From Daucus carota subsp. sativus (Eukaryota; Streptophyta; Magnoliopsida; Apiales; Apiaceae), in assembly GCF_001625215.2 (NCBI RefSeq), contig NC_030383.2:7328779-7392778 (forward strand): 64,000 bases of DNA, in the 5' to 3' direction. Every line of letters starts with the position of its first letter. Within the stretch, counting starts at the first letter, position 1. The notes under the pieces were generated by a model. That model did not search any database and had not been told where the DNA came from. It worked only from the letters and a program-made list of their open reading frames with translations. The position numbers were made by a program, and so were the translations under genes. Below are positions 48,268-60,965 of the stretch, piece by piece.

Positions 48268-49147
48268 TTTCTTCAATGTAAATAAGTTCTTGGATTCCTT
48301 GGCTGCACCTTTTGCTTTGCTTCTCATTGCAATGGTCATAAAGATGTATGGCCTTTGAGTTTTTTATTTGAGAATCTGCCAAGGATAATGTAATTCTATA
48401 TTTTCATATCATACCTACATCGGCATTCTGCATACTAACATTTTACAGTGAGCATACTTGCATCTGAAAGAGTTCCATTGCAAGTCGAGTATGCTAATGG
48501 TTACGACTTTTGAGTAGAGCTGCTATAGACACATACACCAGGAAAACTCAGTTCAAGCTGCTATAGACACATACATCAGGAAAACTCAGTTGATCTGTAC
48601 ATATGCGGTGATTCCTGAGAGATATATCATATTTCACAGTTTCCATCCATTTGGATATTGGAGAGATATATCATATTTCACAGTTTCCATCCATTTGGAT
48701 ATTGGACTGCGCCAAGTTATTTGTTTATAAATATAGTTGTCTTTTTTAGTGTTTGAAAGTATCAAATTCAGCCAAGCTTTGCAGACCATTCCTTTATCTA
48801 ATTCATTCTGTTTCAAATTTTGATTCCTCTATGCTCCACATCATCTCCTTGAGTATGCTAGTCCACCACCATTTTCAATGTTTAACCACTTCTTAATCTT
48901 CATCTTAGGAAGGTTAAATCAACTATTAAACCAAGATTTATCACAATACGTTAGATATCAAATCTATAAGACATGCCCAGATCCTTTACTTAAAACTTCA
49001 TGTATCAAATTGCAAGCATACTTAGGAAAACTGACAATACAGTTACTTTTCTAACAAATCTGTTCCAGCTCCACAAATGAAATAAAACTGAGTACTTTAA
49101 AAAGGCTCTAAGACAAAAAGCCCAAAACACATAATCAATAAAGGCCT
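48268..49147. other. LPA2-RPS20 convergent spacer with two tandem duplications
   Basis: A 38-bp unit (AGCTGCTATAGACACATACA...) is doubled at 48518-48593 and a 44-bp unit (GAGAGATATATCATATTTCA...) at 48617-48704. The spacer holds the 3' ends of both genes; nothing else is seen. Confidence 0.7.
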
Positions 49148-50849
<1,702 letters not shown>

Positions 50850-50946
50850 TCTTTCAGATCAATTAGATTGTTGCTGCTGCTGCTGCTGTAATTATACAAG
50901 CTTAATCAGATTACAAGATTGACTAAGCGAATAAGAATAGAGATTA

Positions 50947-51033
50947 TTAGGGTTTGATGATTGAGTACCTTTGAATTAGGCTCGGCGAGGAGGAGCGGCT
51001 TCAATCTCTCAGTGGCGTTTCTTTTTAGGGTTT
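50947..51033 (-). promoter_or_regulatory. Telo-boxes in the RPS20 5' leader region
   Basis: TTAGGGTTT at 50947-50955 and 51025-51033 (AAACCCTAA on the gene strand). The first lies in the proposed leader intron, the second in the leader exon or near the transcription start. Telo-boxes are common in plant ribosomal protein and translation genes and support growth-linked expression. A (CTG)n run at about 50872-50887 lies next to the start codon. Confidence 0.6.
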
Positions 51034-51039
51034 TCTGCA

Positions 51040-51623
51040 TTTTTATACCCATGTGGTCGTGCTTGTCAGAGTGGGCTTGGGCTTTTTGCAATAAGGGCTT
51101 ATTACAGCTCAGAAGGCTAATGTTAATTCGCTGATTATGTTAGTGCCCGGTTCATTCTCTTCCTTGAAATAACCCATCATTTTATTTACAAGAAAAACCT
51201 TGTTTATAAGTGAAGTTTACTAGTTTAGTTTTGACTTTAATTCTTATTATTTTAAATGAGATAATATATAATGTATGGATCAAATAATTATTACTAATAT
51301 AATAAATATTATAAATATTCATTCAAACTAATTATTTATATTTATTTTTCGGTTTATATATTTATTTCAAAAAAATTATAATAACTTAATAAAGTAAGGT
51401 AGTTTTTACGTTTTCCATATTCCTGCTGATGAATTATATAAACTTATATCACAAATAATATTGATAAACATATTTTATTTCATTTGTTTATCACGTAACA
51501 GTAAAAAAAAAAGTGGTTAATAAACAGTATAATCCAACTGCAGACTATTTAATATTTTGAAAAAGTACAAAGCTTTTATAGTTTTTTTGTTTATTGAATA
51601 GGTGATCATGTAAAGATGTTGAC
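51040..51623. other. RPS20 upstream spacer
   Basis: Promoter side of RPS20 followed by AT-rich DNA up to the Mutator-type element. No gene is seen. Confidence 0.4.
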
Positions 51624-51632
51624 TAAAAATAA

Positions 51633-52493
51633 GGGAAATCTACAAAACTACCTACTTTTTCTTTTATTGTTTTCAAAAATACTACCTTCTAGAATTATTT
51701 TTAAAAATACCTTTTCATAAATTTTATTTTTCAAAAATACGGTTTGCAACTTTTGCAACCTCATCTGCAACTCCAGGCGGCGCCAGCCGTGTTGCAACCT
51801 CTTTTGCAACTTCATATGCAACCGAATTCCTGATTTCAAATTCCAGTTTTCAAATGTCAGTTCAGGTCGAAAATGACATTTGAAAACTGGAACTAAAAAT
51901 CAGGATTTGTAATTGCATATATGGTTGCATATGGTTGTATTCAGTTGCATATGGTTGCATTCAGTTGATTCTATTGCAATCTAATGGCCCCGCCAGGGGC
52001 ACACCATACATCTGTTGTTATTTACAGTTTTCAGTTGCACTTAGTTGCAACTGAGGTTGCAAATGAAGTTGCAACTGCAGTTGCAAAAGTTGCAACTGCA
52101 GATGCAACTTCATTTGCAACCTCATTTGCAACTTTTGCAACCTCATTTGCAATTATATATAGTTTTTAGTTGCATTTAGTTGCAACCTCATTTGCAACTT
52201 TTGCAACCTCATTTGCAACTTACAGTTTTCAGTTGAACTAGTTGCAATTGCAGTTGCAACAGTTGCAACTTTTTGTTTTTATTTGCAACTTTTGCAACCT
52301 CATTTGCAACTGTTGCAACCTCATTTGCAACTTTTGCGACTGCGCCGCCCAAGGTTGCAAATGAGGTTGCAAAAGTTGCAAACCGTATTTTCGAAATTTT
52401 TTTTTTATGAAAAGGTATTTTTAAAAACAATGAAAAAGATGGTAGTATTTTTTAAAAAATAATTTTACAGATAGGTATTTTTAAAAAGATCCC
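51633..52493. mobile_element. Mutator-type MITE filled with a TTGCAAC array
   Basis: Flanked by a 9-bp direct repeat TAAAAATAA (51624-51632 and 52494-52502). Ends GGGAAATCTACAAAAC and the complement of GGGATCTTTTTAAAAATACC start roughly 100-bp imperfect inverted repeats that include TTTTCAAAAATACTACC and AAATACGGTTTGCAACTTTTG. The centre (about 51745-52385) is a degenerate array of TTGCAAC/GTTGCAA in units such as TTTGCAACCTCA. No transposase. The 861-bp size, target length and long terminal repeats fit a Mutator-like MITE. Confidence 0.88.
51745..52385. repeat. TTGCAAC-based minisatellite inside the MITE
   Basis: Dozens of TTGCAA hexamers (a palindrome) spaced mostly 7-13 bp apart, often as TTGCAACTTTTGCAACC or its complement, with irregular interruptions (GGCGGCGCCAGC, CAGTTGCATATGG). 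Reading frames over it give Val-Ala-Asn-Glu-type repeats on one strand and Ala-Thr-Ser-Phe on the other; I regard these as by-products. Confidence 0.9.
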
Positions 52494-52502
52494 TAAAAAT
52501 AA

Positions 52503-54779
52503 TGTCTTAAATATCACATCTGAGAAAAATTATCTAAATATTATTTTTTTGAAATACTACTTTAACTTGTATTATTCGAATCGTGATATTATAAAATCAT
52601 TTTTAAATTATGGAATGTCATATGAACTTGCCCCTTAAATTTATGCAAAACTCCAGGTTATCAACTCAGGGTGAGATTTTATTTCAGCCGATCAATCACC
52701 AGCAAAGCAGCAACAGAGGCAAACCATTGAAGTTTGCCAAAAAAATAAATAAATAAAGCGAGGGGATCAATGAATGGAAAATTTTGACGATCAACACATA
52801 AATGAATTATTACAATATCACAGGCAGGTTTTACTTGCCTTCACAAAATTAAAATCACTATATCGAGGTTTTATGCCACTAAATTATTCAAAACACAACA
52901 GCCAAAAAACATGCTACCATCTATATTAGCAATGAAATTCAAGAAGATTAAAGACAGGATTGATTCCAATAATACTGGATGCACACATTGTTCACTGTTA
53001 GAAAGAAGAATCAGAAGGAAACCGAATGCTAAAAACACGAATATACCAAAGAGAAAGTAGGAACTACATGACTAAATATCAAAAGGACTGGTCAAGCTTG
53101 AGCAAGCATTATAACACCACTTCAAACTCACCTGCACAGGAAAATAGAAATACTAATAAATCAATGTTCAAGTGACGCCAAATAAATTCTGCACTTGAAT
53201 GAGTATAGAAGATGCGTATTAATTTCATTAAAGATTCATGGGTGCTGAATGCTGATGATCCTGCTTATAAAGATATTGACTTAGCGAAAGCATGGGTCAA
53301 TGTAGCAGAACGACCATATTGCTCAGTTACAAGTTTGAAATTCAAAATCCGTCATATAACTAATAATTGTTTAAACTTTTGCCTTGTAGCAGCAATACTC
53401 ATTATAGCTCTCTATTCACCTTACTACACCGACACAGAAAGTCAATTAACACAATGACAAAATGAAAAGACCCTTCCCATAACAGATGCCCTAGTTGGTC
53501 TTTTTTACTCATGTACACGAAATTCCCTATAAATAGTCAGAATATGGCAGCTCTTTAAGATGCTTCTTCAGGAAATCTTTAAAATGCTTCTTCTACAAAA
53601 TCACTAATCACGTTGGGGCTGTATCTCACATTTCCATTGTTGCTACTAGCATTTGCTTAGAGTGCTTTATTTAGGTGTTTATCAGGCTTACAGTTGCAGA
53701 CTGCAGTTTCATTCAGTTAGTTTAACCTATCACGTGAGCAAATTCTTCACCGATGAAAGCAACGAACAAAATTTAGTGAAGGCAGCATACATTGATATTC
53801 AGTTTGGTTCTTTAGTTAGCACTTGGATGATAAACTTATACTTTCTTCACACGATTAGTTTACAGTATATTGTCTTGAGTTAATCACATAATGTATTAGT
53901 GCTTCAAGTTGAACGCTTAAATTATAAACTGGTACTTGAAATTCTGACTACACAAGCTCAGAGGATATCTATTATTTTTCAATAATTTTAAATGTTTCTT
54001 ACACGGTTACACCTATCTTTATTGCTGCACTAGTCCTAACATATATCATTATCAGTTTATCACATTATGACACACCTGTCCTATAAACTTCCGCTCATCT
54101 ATGTTTTTAGCATCTTAAATTTGCTTATATTCCATATACAAGCTTGTAATTTGTTCAAAGATATAGCACGTAGATTAGCTAATGACTAGTTCTAATGGTA
54201 GCAAGATTAGCTAATTTAGTAGCAATCCAAATTTGGTTACCATTAACTTCCTCTTAGCAGAGAGGTAGATAACAAACCCTTAAGAAAGTAGCTAGATAAA
54301 AGAGGCTTCTCTGTTTTGAACAACTCATATTTCATTTTAATTCTCATCTCATGAATCCATACCTTAGAAACATATGCACCGTATCCGTATGACATAATTC
54401 CAATATCTCAAGAGCACATAACAGGAATATACAATATACTCCGAAATCCAGAGACAATAGCAGCCTTGACATGGCTCCGTGATCTATCACACAATAGACT
54501 AATTGAAACCAACAAATTGTTGGTTTCAATCCCAAATTTCATTGTACTAACTATTTCACAAGATAGAGAAATCTATTCTAAGCATATTACTGCTAACTAA
54601 AACGAACAGAACAAGATTCCCACATAATCAATTACATCAACATTTCTCATTCACATTACCGATCACTAAAAAATTAGTGCATAACAAATATTCCCGAAAT
54701 TCAAACCACACAAAGGCATAAACACGCAACAATGAAACAAAATTCATCGAAAACAAACGCAATCGCATACTCACACAAC
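52503..54779. other. Spacer downstream of CML13/14
   Basis: No gene was assigned. An open stretch at 53212-53457 (DSWVLNADDPAYKDIDLAKA) has protein-like composition at its start but no family I recognise. The right end is the 3' flank of the calmodulin-like gene. Confidence 0.4.
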
Positions 54780-55223
54780 TCACTTGGCAACCATCTTGTT
54801 AACAAAATCATCATACTTAATCTTCCCATCGGATCCAACATCCACCTCACGAATCCACTCATCAAACTCCGACGCCTCCAATTTCTCCCCGATACTCGTA
54901 AGGATGTGCTTAAGATCCTTGACCGCAACAAAGCCAGTCCCGTCCTTATCAATTACTTTGAACGCCTCGCGAAGCTTCTGATCGAACGGCTCAGGCTTGA
55001 GATGCTTGGACATGAGATCAGTGAATCGATTGAAATCGAATGGCGAGGTGAGTTTCTCCTCGGCGATGATGGCTTTGAGTTGAGCTTGCGTTGGATTGCC
55101 GCCGAGAGATCGCATTAGGATTCCGAGCTCCGACGGTGCGATCTTGCCGTCGTTGTCGGTGTCGAAGAGAGTGAACGCTTCTTTCATTGATGAGACCTGA
55201 TCGTTGCTCAGATTCTTCCCCAT
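54780..55223 (-). CDS. Calmodulin-like protein CML13/CML14
   Basis: A single uninterrupted exon encodes 147 residues beginning [22 protein letters not shown]-hand 1 is canonical ([12 protein letters not shown], Asp21 to Glu32). The second hand is degenerate ([12 protein letters not shown]). The third and fourth loops ([24 protein letters not shown]) end in Asp rather than Glu, implying weak calcium binding. The block [20 protein letters not shown] and the ending FVNKMVAK match Arabidopsis CML13/CML14, intronless genes whose products act as light chains of IQ-motif proteins including myosins. Start at the first ATG, preceded by a GA-rich leader. No defects. Confidence 0.93.
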   Translation of the reverse strand: MGKNLSNDQVSSMKEAFTLFDTDNDGKIAPSELGILMRSLGGNPTQAQLKAIIAEEKLTSPFDFNRFTDLMSKHLKPEPFDQKLREAFKVIDKDGTGFVAVKDLKHILTSIGEKLEASEFDEWIREVDVGSDGKIKYDDFVNKMVAK

Positions 55224-55780
55224 TGTGTGTCTCTCTCTGAGTGACTCTCTCTTCTCTCTCGTGTGTTGATTTGGTGTCTCTCTGCGTGACTCTCTCTCTC
55301 TGCTGCGTTTTTAATTTTGCAGTTTTAACAATTCAATAGTGAGGGATCCTATCTATCAGGCGAATACATTTCTATTTCACTCGAAAATGCAACATAAAAT
55401 GTATTTATGTTTGGTTTTTTTTTTGTTTTTTTTTTTGAAACAAATGTTTGGTTTTATTTTAAAAAGTATATTTAAAGCACTTAATTTGCGACAAAATTAT
55501 TTTTAATACATTTTCAATTTAATTTTCTTAAAATTCCTGCCTGAGTAACCTATAATTTGGATTTTATTAGATTCAAACTTCGGACCGTTGAATATAACTT
55601 AAATTTGGAGAAATTTGTAAAAAAAATATCCATTTTTTTATTCTTTTACAAAAATATGATCAAAATTGTACATGAGATTGTCCGTAATGAAAGTAGTTGA
55701 TTTGCAATTGCAACTTAGGTTTGCATCATATTTTTGAAAAAGTCCCTGCTTTTTTATACAAAAAATTGCCTCCACCGGCT
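55224..55780. other. CML13/14 promoter and leader
   Basis: CTCTCTCTGAGTGACTCTCT and similar runs at 55230-55305 are the GA-rich 5' leader on the gene strand. Further out, T-runs (55417-55435) and a stretch around 55690-55750 with ATTTGCAATTGCAACTT, distantly like the TTGCAAC MITE, may be an old fragment. Confidence 0.45.
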
Positions 55781-55781
55781 A

Positions 55782-56591
55782 CTCCCTCCGTCCCATTTTA
55801 GTTGTCACCTTTGGGTTTGTACTGGTCAAATTGACCAAAGTTTGACTCAAATTTATAAATATTTTATCAAGTGAAAAAGTTTAAAAAAAAGTTAATTATC
55901 ATGTTGGTCACTGAAGTGGGCTTAATGTATCAAGTTGGTATCAAGATGGTCACTAAAATCACCATAAATATCAAACAAGTACATTGAAATATGAGTTCAA
56001 GTAGTAAAAATATTATTTATAAAATTTTACATATTATTTTTAAATGTTATCACAACCAACTAAAAGTTTATGACTTCTAGTATTTAAAATAATACATTTA
56101 TATTTTATCAAGTTTTATTATTATTTATATTTTATTATATAGTTATTTTTTTGTTTTAATTAAAAATAAATAATAAATAAACTTAATAAAATCTAAATAT
56201 ATTATCATAAATATTAGATTTCATAAGCTTTTACTTGATTTTGGTAACATTAAAATATAATGTGTAAAACTTTATAAACAATATTTTTACTGCTTGAACT
56301 TATATTTCAAAGTACTTGTTTGATATTTATGGCCACTTCAGTGACCATCTTGATACCGTTTTGAGTTCAGTGACCAATTTGATACATTAGACCCACTTCA
56401 GTGACCAACTAGATAATTAACCCGTTAAAAAAATATGTCAACAGAAATAACTTTTAATCTATTTTAAAATGTAATTTTTAGTTTTTTAAAATAATGAAAG
56501 AGTGGCTTATAATCTTTGGTCAAAAATTAGTCAATTTCACCAACAAAAATAGAAATGTGACAACTAAAATGGGACGGAGCCACGGAGGGAG
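55782..56591. mobile_element. Stowaway MITE split by a Mutator-type MITE
   Basis: Outer ends CTCCCTCCGTCCCATTTTAG and its complement (GTGACAACTAAAATGGGACG...GGAGGGAG), flanked by TA at 55780-55781 and 56592-56593. The two halves together give about 280 bp of normal Stowaway sequence (e.g. TTGACCAAAGTTTGACTC and its inverted partner); the middle is the inserted element at about 55888-56423. Confidence 0.88.
55888..56423. mobile_element. Mutator-type MITE nested in the Stowaway MITE
   Basis: Same family as 47281-47793: ends GTTAATTATCATGTTGGTCA and complement of GGGTTAATTATCTAGTTGGT, shared middle ATAAATATTAGATTTCATAA. The flanks GTTTAAAAAA and GTTAAAAAAA look like an imperfect 9-10-bp target duplication. 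The exact left border is uncertain by a few bases. Confidence 0.8.
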
Positions 56592-56593
56592 TA

Positions 56594-58556
56594 ACATTTT
56601 AAATTCTGAAATCGAGAAAACATACAGACTGATGGTCAGCCCCTTGATACAGGCTGCTCAAATAAGAGTACAATAACACAAATTTTTGCCCAAGATCAAG
56701 AAGTTGGAAGAGTTGGAGGACGGGCAAGGGAGATTGCCGAATAAACGCAGCAGGATAGGCCGGTAGATGATCTGCAGATATATCCAGGCTCGCAGAGCAT
56801 CACGCCAGAACATATCATTCTATCTTTTGTAAGCCGCCTCTTCTGTGAAGCAAACTGCATGTAAAAGCAAATTCTGGGATCAACCGAGTACGCCAAATTG
56901 TTATGCAAAGGAAAGAGAGTAGCAGTTTGTCTAATACTCTACTAGATTTCCAAATTGACAAGAGCATGCATATTCACAAGGTATAGCCAGAGACCAGAGA
57001 ATATCGCCATGAAAACATATCAGAACCATGCAACTGAATTGAGGAAATCATAGAGATCTGCATGGATGGCTATATCATGATTTCTAAGGAAAGGAGCTAA
57101 TTTGCTGTTATTAACAACAGAACTAACAGGAGCCAGATTGAAACAATCTGTGATAATATTTATGAATTCACTTGAATTACAACCCTAATTTTCACATTTG
57201 CAACAAAACAATATAGAAATAATAAATAGAGCAGTTGTGTAGTGCCATTTTATTGTTTCTAAGAAGCATCCACTTTGTCGGCATATAATACAGACCAACA
57301 CACTTTACCCTACAATACAAGAACATCGCTTAGACATTCTTGGATTTTACAAATTAATTAATTGATTTTATTATATATCATTTCACAGATGGGTATTGGT
57401 TTCGAATCCAGTGACAAGAAAATCACAAATGCAAAAGCGAAAGTTTATAGACAAAGCATCTCACCTCTAATCACAAAATTTTTATAACTTGCCTGATTTT
57501 AGAAAATGATAAATTATAACTGAACTGAGTAACAAAAACTGCAGTGAACTCACTTGAATCCCCTTTCAGGCTCCAAATGCTCCGTCCTGTCATGCGCAAC
57601 AGGCATCTCCTGCACATAAAATATTGTGTCAAAACTAAAACACAAATTAACAAGACCCTACAGAAGCTCAATGATTCGTCAAAAATAACGAAGAACATTA
57701 GTATGATAATAACAAAGCCAGAATGACAGGAATTGTTCCTTTTCTGGAACTCCATTGGCCATTAAGCCCTGTTGTTTAACGTGGTAAGTCAATTATTCAT
57801 GAACAAGCTTCATTTACAACTTGGTATAATTAACTACAAGTCCATAACCTATATGTAACATAGAAATGAACTGGAAACTGCACAAATTTGCTACCCATGA
57901 ATGTCTACTGCGACCCACTCGAACATACATGGCACGCGGATTAGGTTATCAGTAAAATGTGAAGCTATCCTGCTTTGATTTGGCAGAATTTAAATTCTTC
58001 AAGTACAAAGTAATTTATTCCAATCTAGACTAAACAAAATAACTTCCTAATTTTGTTAGTAAACAGAACGAATATCTCTTTGTTGCTTCCACAGAAAATG
58101 CAGAATAGCAACTAAATTGATCTGGGTATCTTTCTGATGGTACACAGTGTTAAGCAGGTTAAACAAGGATAATAACTATTTAGACAAAATCTAACTTACC
58201 CAAAATATTAATGTAATAATGGCTTTTGACAACTTTATTCTTCAAGCCTCCATAGCATTCAAATCCAGGATTCCAACAAAATGAATAGCAACTATGATAT
58301 CTGATGATGTAATGGTACCAAACTACCAATCAATAACACAACTTTTATTGCTCCTCCCCTGTCCGCTCCAATCAGGCAATCATATCTAATAGCGCACAGA
58401 TAAAAAAGCTACATTTTCACCAACATAGTTGAATTCTAATATAATATTTTGCATCTTTTTACAATATTTCAAGTTTTTAACAGTTCAACGTCCCACGACT
58501 CCTGCTAAATAATGTTTTTCCATACTTTCAAGCTAAAAGTTAATTTTATACTAGCC
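56594..58556. other. Spacer and probable spliced 3'-UTR of the mTERF gene
   Basis: On the minus strand, small exon-like blocks follow good acceptors (GTGCAG near 57613; CATGCAG near 56856) and could be 3'-UTR exons of the mTERF transcript. No protein-coding gene was recognised. Confidence 0.4.
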
Positions 58557-59759
58557 TCATGTGATGCTTTCTGTTTCTTTTTCTTCTAAAGATTCCAATA
58601 GGTGTCCTTTGTAAGCAGCCAACAATTCATCAGCATAACTTGGAAACTTCGAAATGAACTTATCCAAGAACACATCCTCTGACAAATACAATACAGCTAT
58701 GAAACTTGGCTGCTGCTTCAACAGCTTCTTTGACATGAGTATCTCTAGAACTTTATGCCGAGGAATCACTCTATTCTCCATGCTACTCATCAAAATAAAA
58801 GGATGGTTCACTAACACAGTTTTTTTCAACTTAGCAGTGTTCAAGAAGAATGAAAGACCAAATTTTAACTTCTCATGCGATGTTTTGAACACATTCGGCA
58901 TTCTTCTAAACATGTCAGCACAATCAACCTTAGAAAACCCAAATTCATAAAACAACTGAAATTTCCCCATTAATGTATCATTGCTCATGCAATATAGTGT
59001 TTGAATTGTGTAAACAAACATCTTTGATTCAACTGAAGCCCCCATATACACAGCTCTAGCAACCAACTTCTTAAGGTCACCCAATTTCATTAAAAAAAGC
59101 CGAGGCTGCCTCCTCAAAAGCATTGACAACTGTTTACCAACAATTCCACATTCCATCAAATACTCAGAATTAGCTTTTAACACTTTTTCAGGATCCTTCC
59201 CTAAAATCCTCTTGCCACGATTTATTACAAGCAGCAAATCTTTGTCAGACAGAAGCAACTTCTTCAAGAAATCAACACCGGGAATCAATCTTCTTTCAAG
59301 ACTAGAATTCAGAAGTGCAGAATTCTTGGAAAAAAACTCGCCCAAATCATAATCTTGAAGACCCAAATCTTGAAAAAGCTTAATCTTAGGTTTCAGTGTC
59401 TTGTCAATGTGGGCGTTCAAAATCTGTGGAGCGGTATTGACAGAACAGCGTATCTGGGTGTCCGAGAAACCGAGAGATTTCAAGAAATAAACAACAGAAC
59501 GGGGGTTTTCCAGGGTTTTAAGACGTGGGGTACGTTGGCATAAGGAGAGAGCTTGAGGTGAGGAGAAGCCCAAAGAGAGAGTTAGGTAATCAATGACTTC
59601 AGGATTAATGCCAGTGGGGCTCTTTTTCCTGTAGGTTTCAGAATTAATGCCAGTGGGGCTCTTGTTTCTGTAGGTTCTCAACGGAAAGAAGTTGAAGAAT
59701 GTAGGTTTGCAATGGTGAATCAGTTGGTGGATTTGACAAGTGAAGCGTCGATTCAACAT
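58557..59759 (-). CDS. mTERF-family protein, probably organelle-targeted
   Basis: An intronless frame gives 400 residues from the ATG at 59759 (an upstream in-frame ATG at 59810 would add 17 residues; the later one begins a basic, Ser/Phe-rich presequence MLNRRFTCQIHQLIHHCKPT typical of mitochondrial import). The body shows repeated mTERF motifs: LGFSSPQALSLCQRTP, LKSLGFSDTQIRCSVNTAPQ, MECGIVGKQLSMLLRRQPRL, and the end motif PSYADELLAAYKG. Such proteins bind nucleic acid and act in organelle transcription or RNA processing. A 13-residue duplication, YRNKSPTGINSET / YRKKSPTGINPEV, follows the presequence. No stops or shifts. Confidence 0.9.
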   Translation of the reverse strand: MLNRRFTCQIHQLIHHCKPTFFNFFPLRTYRNKSPTGINSETYRKKSPTGINPEVIDYLTLSLGFSSPQALSLCQRTPRLKTLENPRSVVYFLKSLGFSDTQIRCSVNTAPQILNAHIDKTLKPKIKLFQDLGLQDYDLGEFFSKNSALLNSSLERRLIPGVDFLKKLLLSDKDLLLVINRGKRILGKDPEKVLKANSEYLMECGIVGKQLSMLLRRQPRLFLMKLGDLKKLVARAVYMGASVESKMFVYTIQTLYCMSNDTLMGKFQLFYEFGFSKVDCADMFRRMPNVFKTSHEKLKFGLSFFLNTAKLKKTVLVNHPFILMSSMENRVIPRHKVLEILMSKKLLKQQPSFIAVLYLSEDVFLDKFISKFPSYADELLAAYKGHLLESLEEKETESIT

Positions 59760-59949
59760 TTTGGATTCTCGAGTCACTGGGGACTTTTTCCAAACACTTT
59801 GTAGGTGCACAGCTGCGACGCTTGTACGCCCAAAATGAAATTTGCAAGGGTGGAAATCTACTTCTCACAATCTGATGTGAAACATATATACAATGAAATG
59901 CGAAACTTTTTTACTTTTACTGCAGTGTTGTAAATAGCGAGAATCGGAC

Positions 59950-60319
59950 TTAGGGTCTGTTTGGGAGTACTGTTAAAAATTGTTGTGCTGCCAAAATAAG
60001 TGCTGGTAAAATAAGTGTTGTTGTAGAAATCAGATAACTGTTTGGTAATTTTTTGATATTTACTTATTTTGAGTTATAATATAAAAAATAATAATGTTTT
60101 TGGTGAGGTTTTATAATGAAATCTATAACAGCATTCTGCAAAAGCTGAAAAGCAGTTTTTTACAAAAGCATGGGAGGACCTGCTTTTTCTAACAGCAGCT
60201 TTTCAGCCAAAAGCTGCTGTTCGGAAAAGCTGCTTTTCGATTTACCAAACAGTTTTTCACCTGCTTTTCAGCAAAAAGCTGCTGTTGCTGTCTGCAACAG
60301 CAACCCCAAACAGTACCTT
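59950..60319. mobile_element. hAT-type MITE
   Basis: Left TTAGGGTCTGTTTGGGAGTA and right complement AAGGTACTGTTTGGGGTTGC, with an imperfect 8-bp flank AATCGGAC / AATCGGTG. The interior is rich in AAAAGCTGCTGTT and its inverted copies. The TSD is imperfect, and AATCGGTG also recurs in neighbouring DNA, so the borders are moderately sure. Confidence 0.7.
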
Positions 60320-60327
60320 AATCGGTG

Positions 60328-60500
60328 AAGTCACGAAACAGGGATTAATCGGTGATTAATTGAATTGATCCGTGATTAATCGGAGATTTAATCAGTTTGA
60401 CGAGCTACGAAATAGAGATTAATCGGTGACTAATCATTATTAATCACCAACTTTTAGAACAGAGCTTTTAAGTAGATCAATTTTTTTATTAATATCATTT
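60328..60500. repeat. Short ATTAATCGGTGATTAAT-type repeats
   Basis: GGATTAATCGGTGATTAAT, GTGATTAATCGGAGATTTAA and GAGATTAATCGGTGACTAAT recur within about 120 bp, alternating with ACGAAACAGG/ACGAAATAGAG. Origin unclear. Confidence 0.6.
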
Positions 60501-60502
60501 TA

Positions 60503-60962
60503 CGGGGGTGTATTCGATTGGGATTTTAATACATTGTTTTTAGTCTATGGATTTTAATGGATTGTATGGAATTTTGATTTTTTGCGGATTTTTGATGAAA
60601 TGTCGCAGAGTTGATAGGATTTAGGTAGCTTCAAAATCCCATTGAATTTGGTGGGATTTCAAAAAACTTAAAATAAACTGAAGAATGCCACAAAATCCAT
60701 CATTTTATGAAATGAAAAAAAATCCATCAGCATTTGAATACCATCAGATTTTAATGGATTTTAAACAATCCCAATTGAATACCATCGGATTTTAAAGTAT
60801 AATTTAAAATCCCAATTGAATACCACTAGATTTTGTAGCATAGTTTAAAATCCCAATTGAATACCTCAAGATTTTAATGGATTTCAAACAATCCTAATCG
60901 AATACCCTCGGATTTCATGAATGCAAAAAAATGCTTTAAAATCCCAATCCAATACACCCCTC
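60503..60962. mobile_element. Harbinger-type MITE with internal repeats
   Basis: Flanked by TTA (60500-60502 and 60963-60965). Ends CGGGGGTGTATTCGATTGGG and the complement GAGGGGTGTATTGGATTGGG. The right half holds about five copies of a roughly 40-bp unit AAAATCCCAATTGAATACC(A/T)...GATTTTA, each echoing the terminal sequence. Confidence 0.85.
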
Positions 60963-60965
60963 TTA

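Noticed and set aside
51745-52430. Open frames with Val-Ala-Asn-Glu or Ala-Thr-Ser-Phe repeats as a coding gene
   Set aside because: Both strands are open because the array unit lacks stops. There is no promoter, start context or splice structure, and it lies inside a MITE.
53212-53457. Open frame beginning MRINFIKDSWVLNADDPAYK as a gene
   Set aside because: The first 40 residues look protein-like but the rest does not, and no neighbouring exons or family were recognised.
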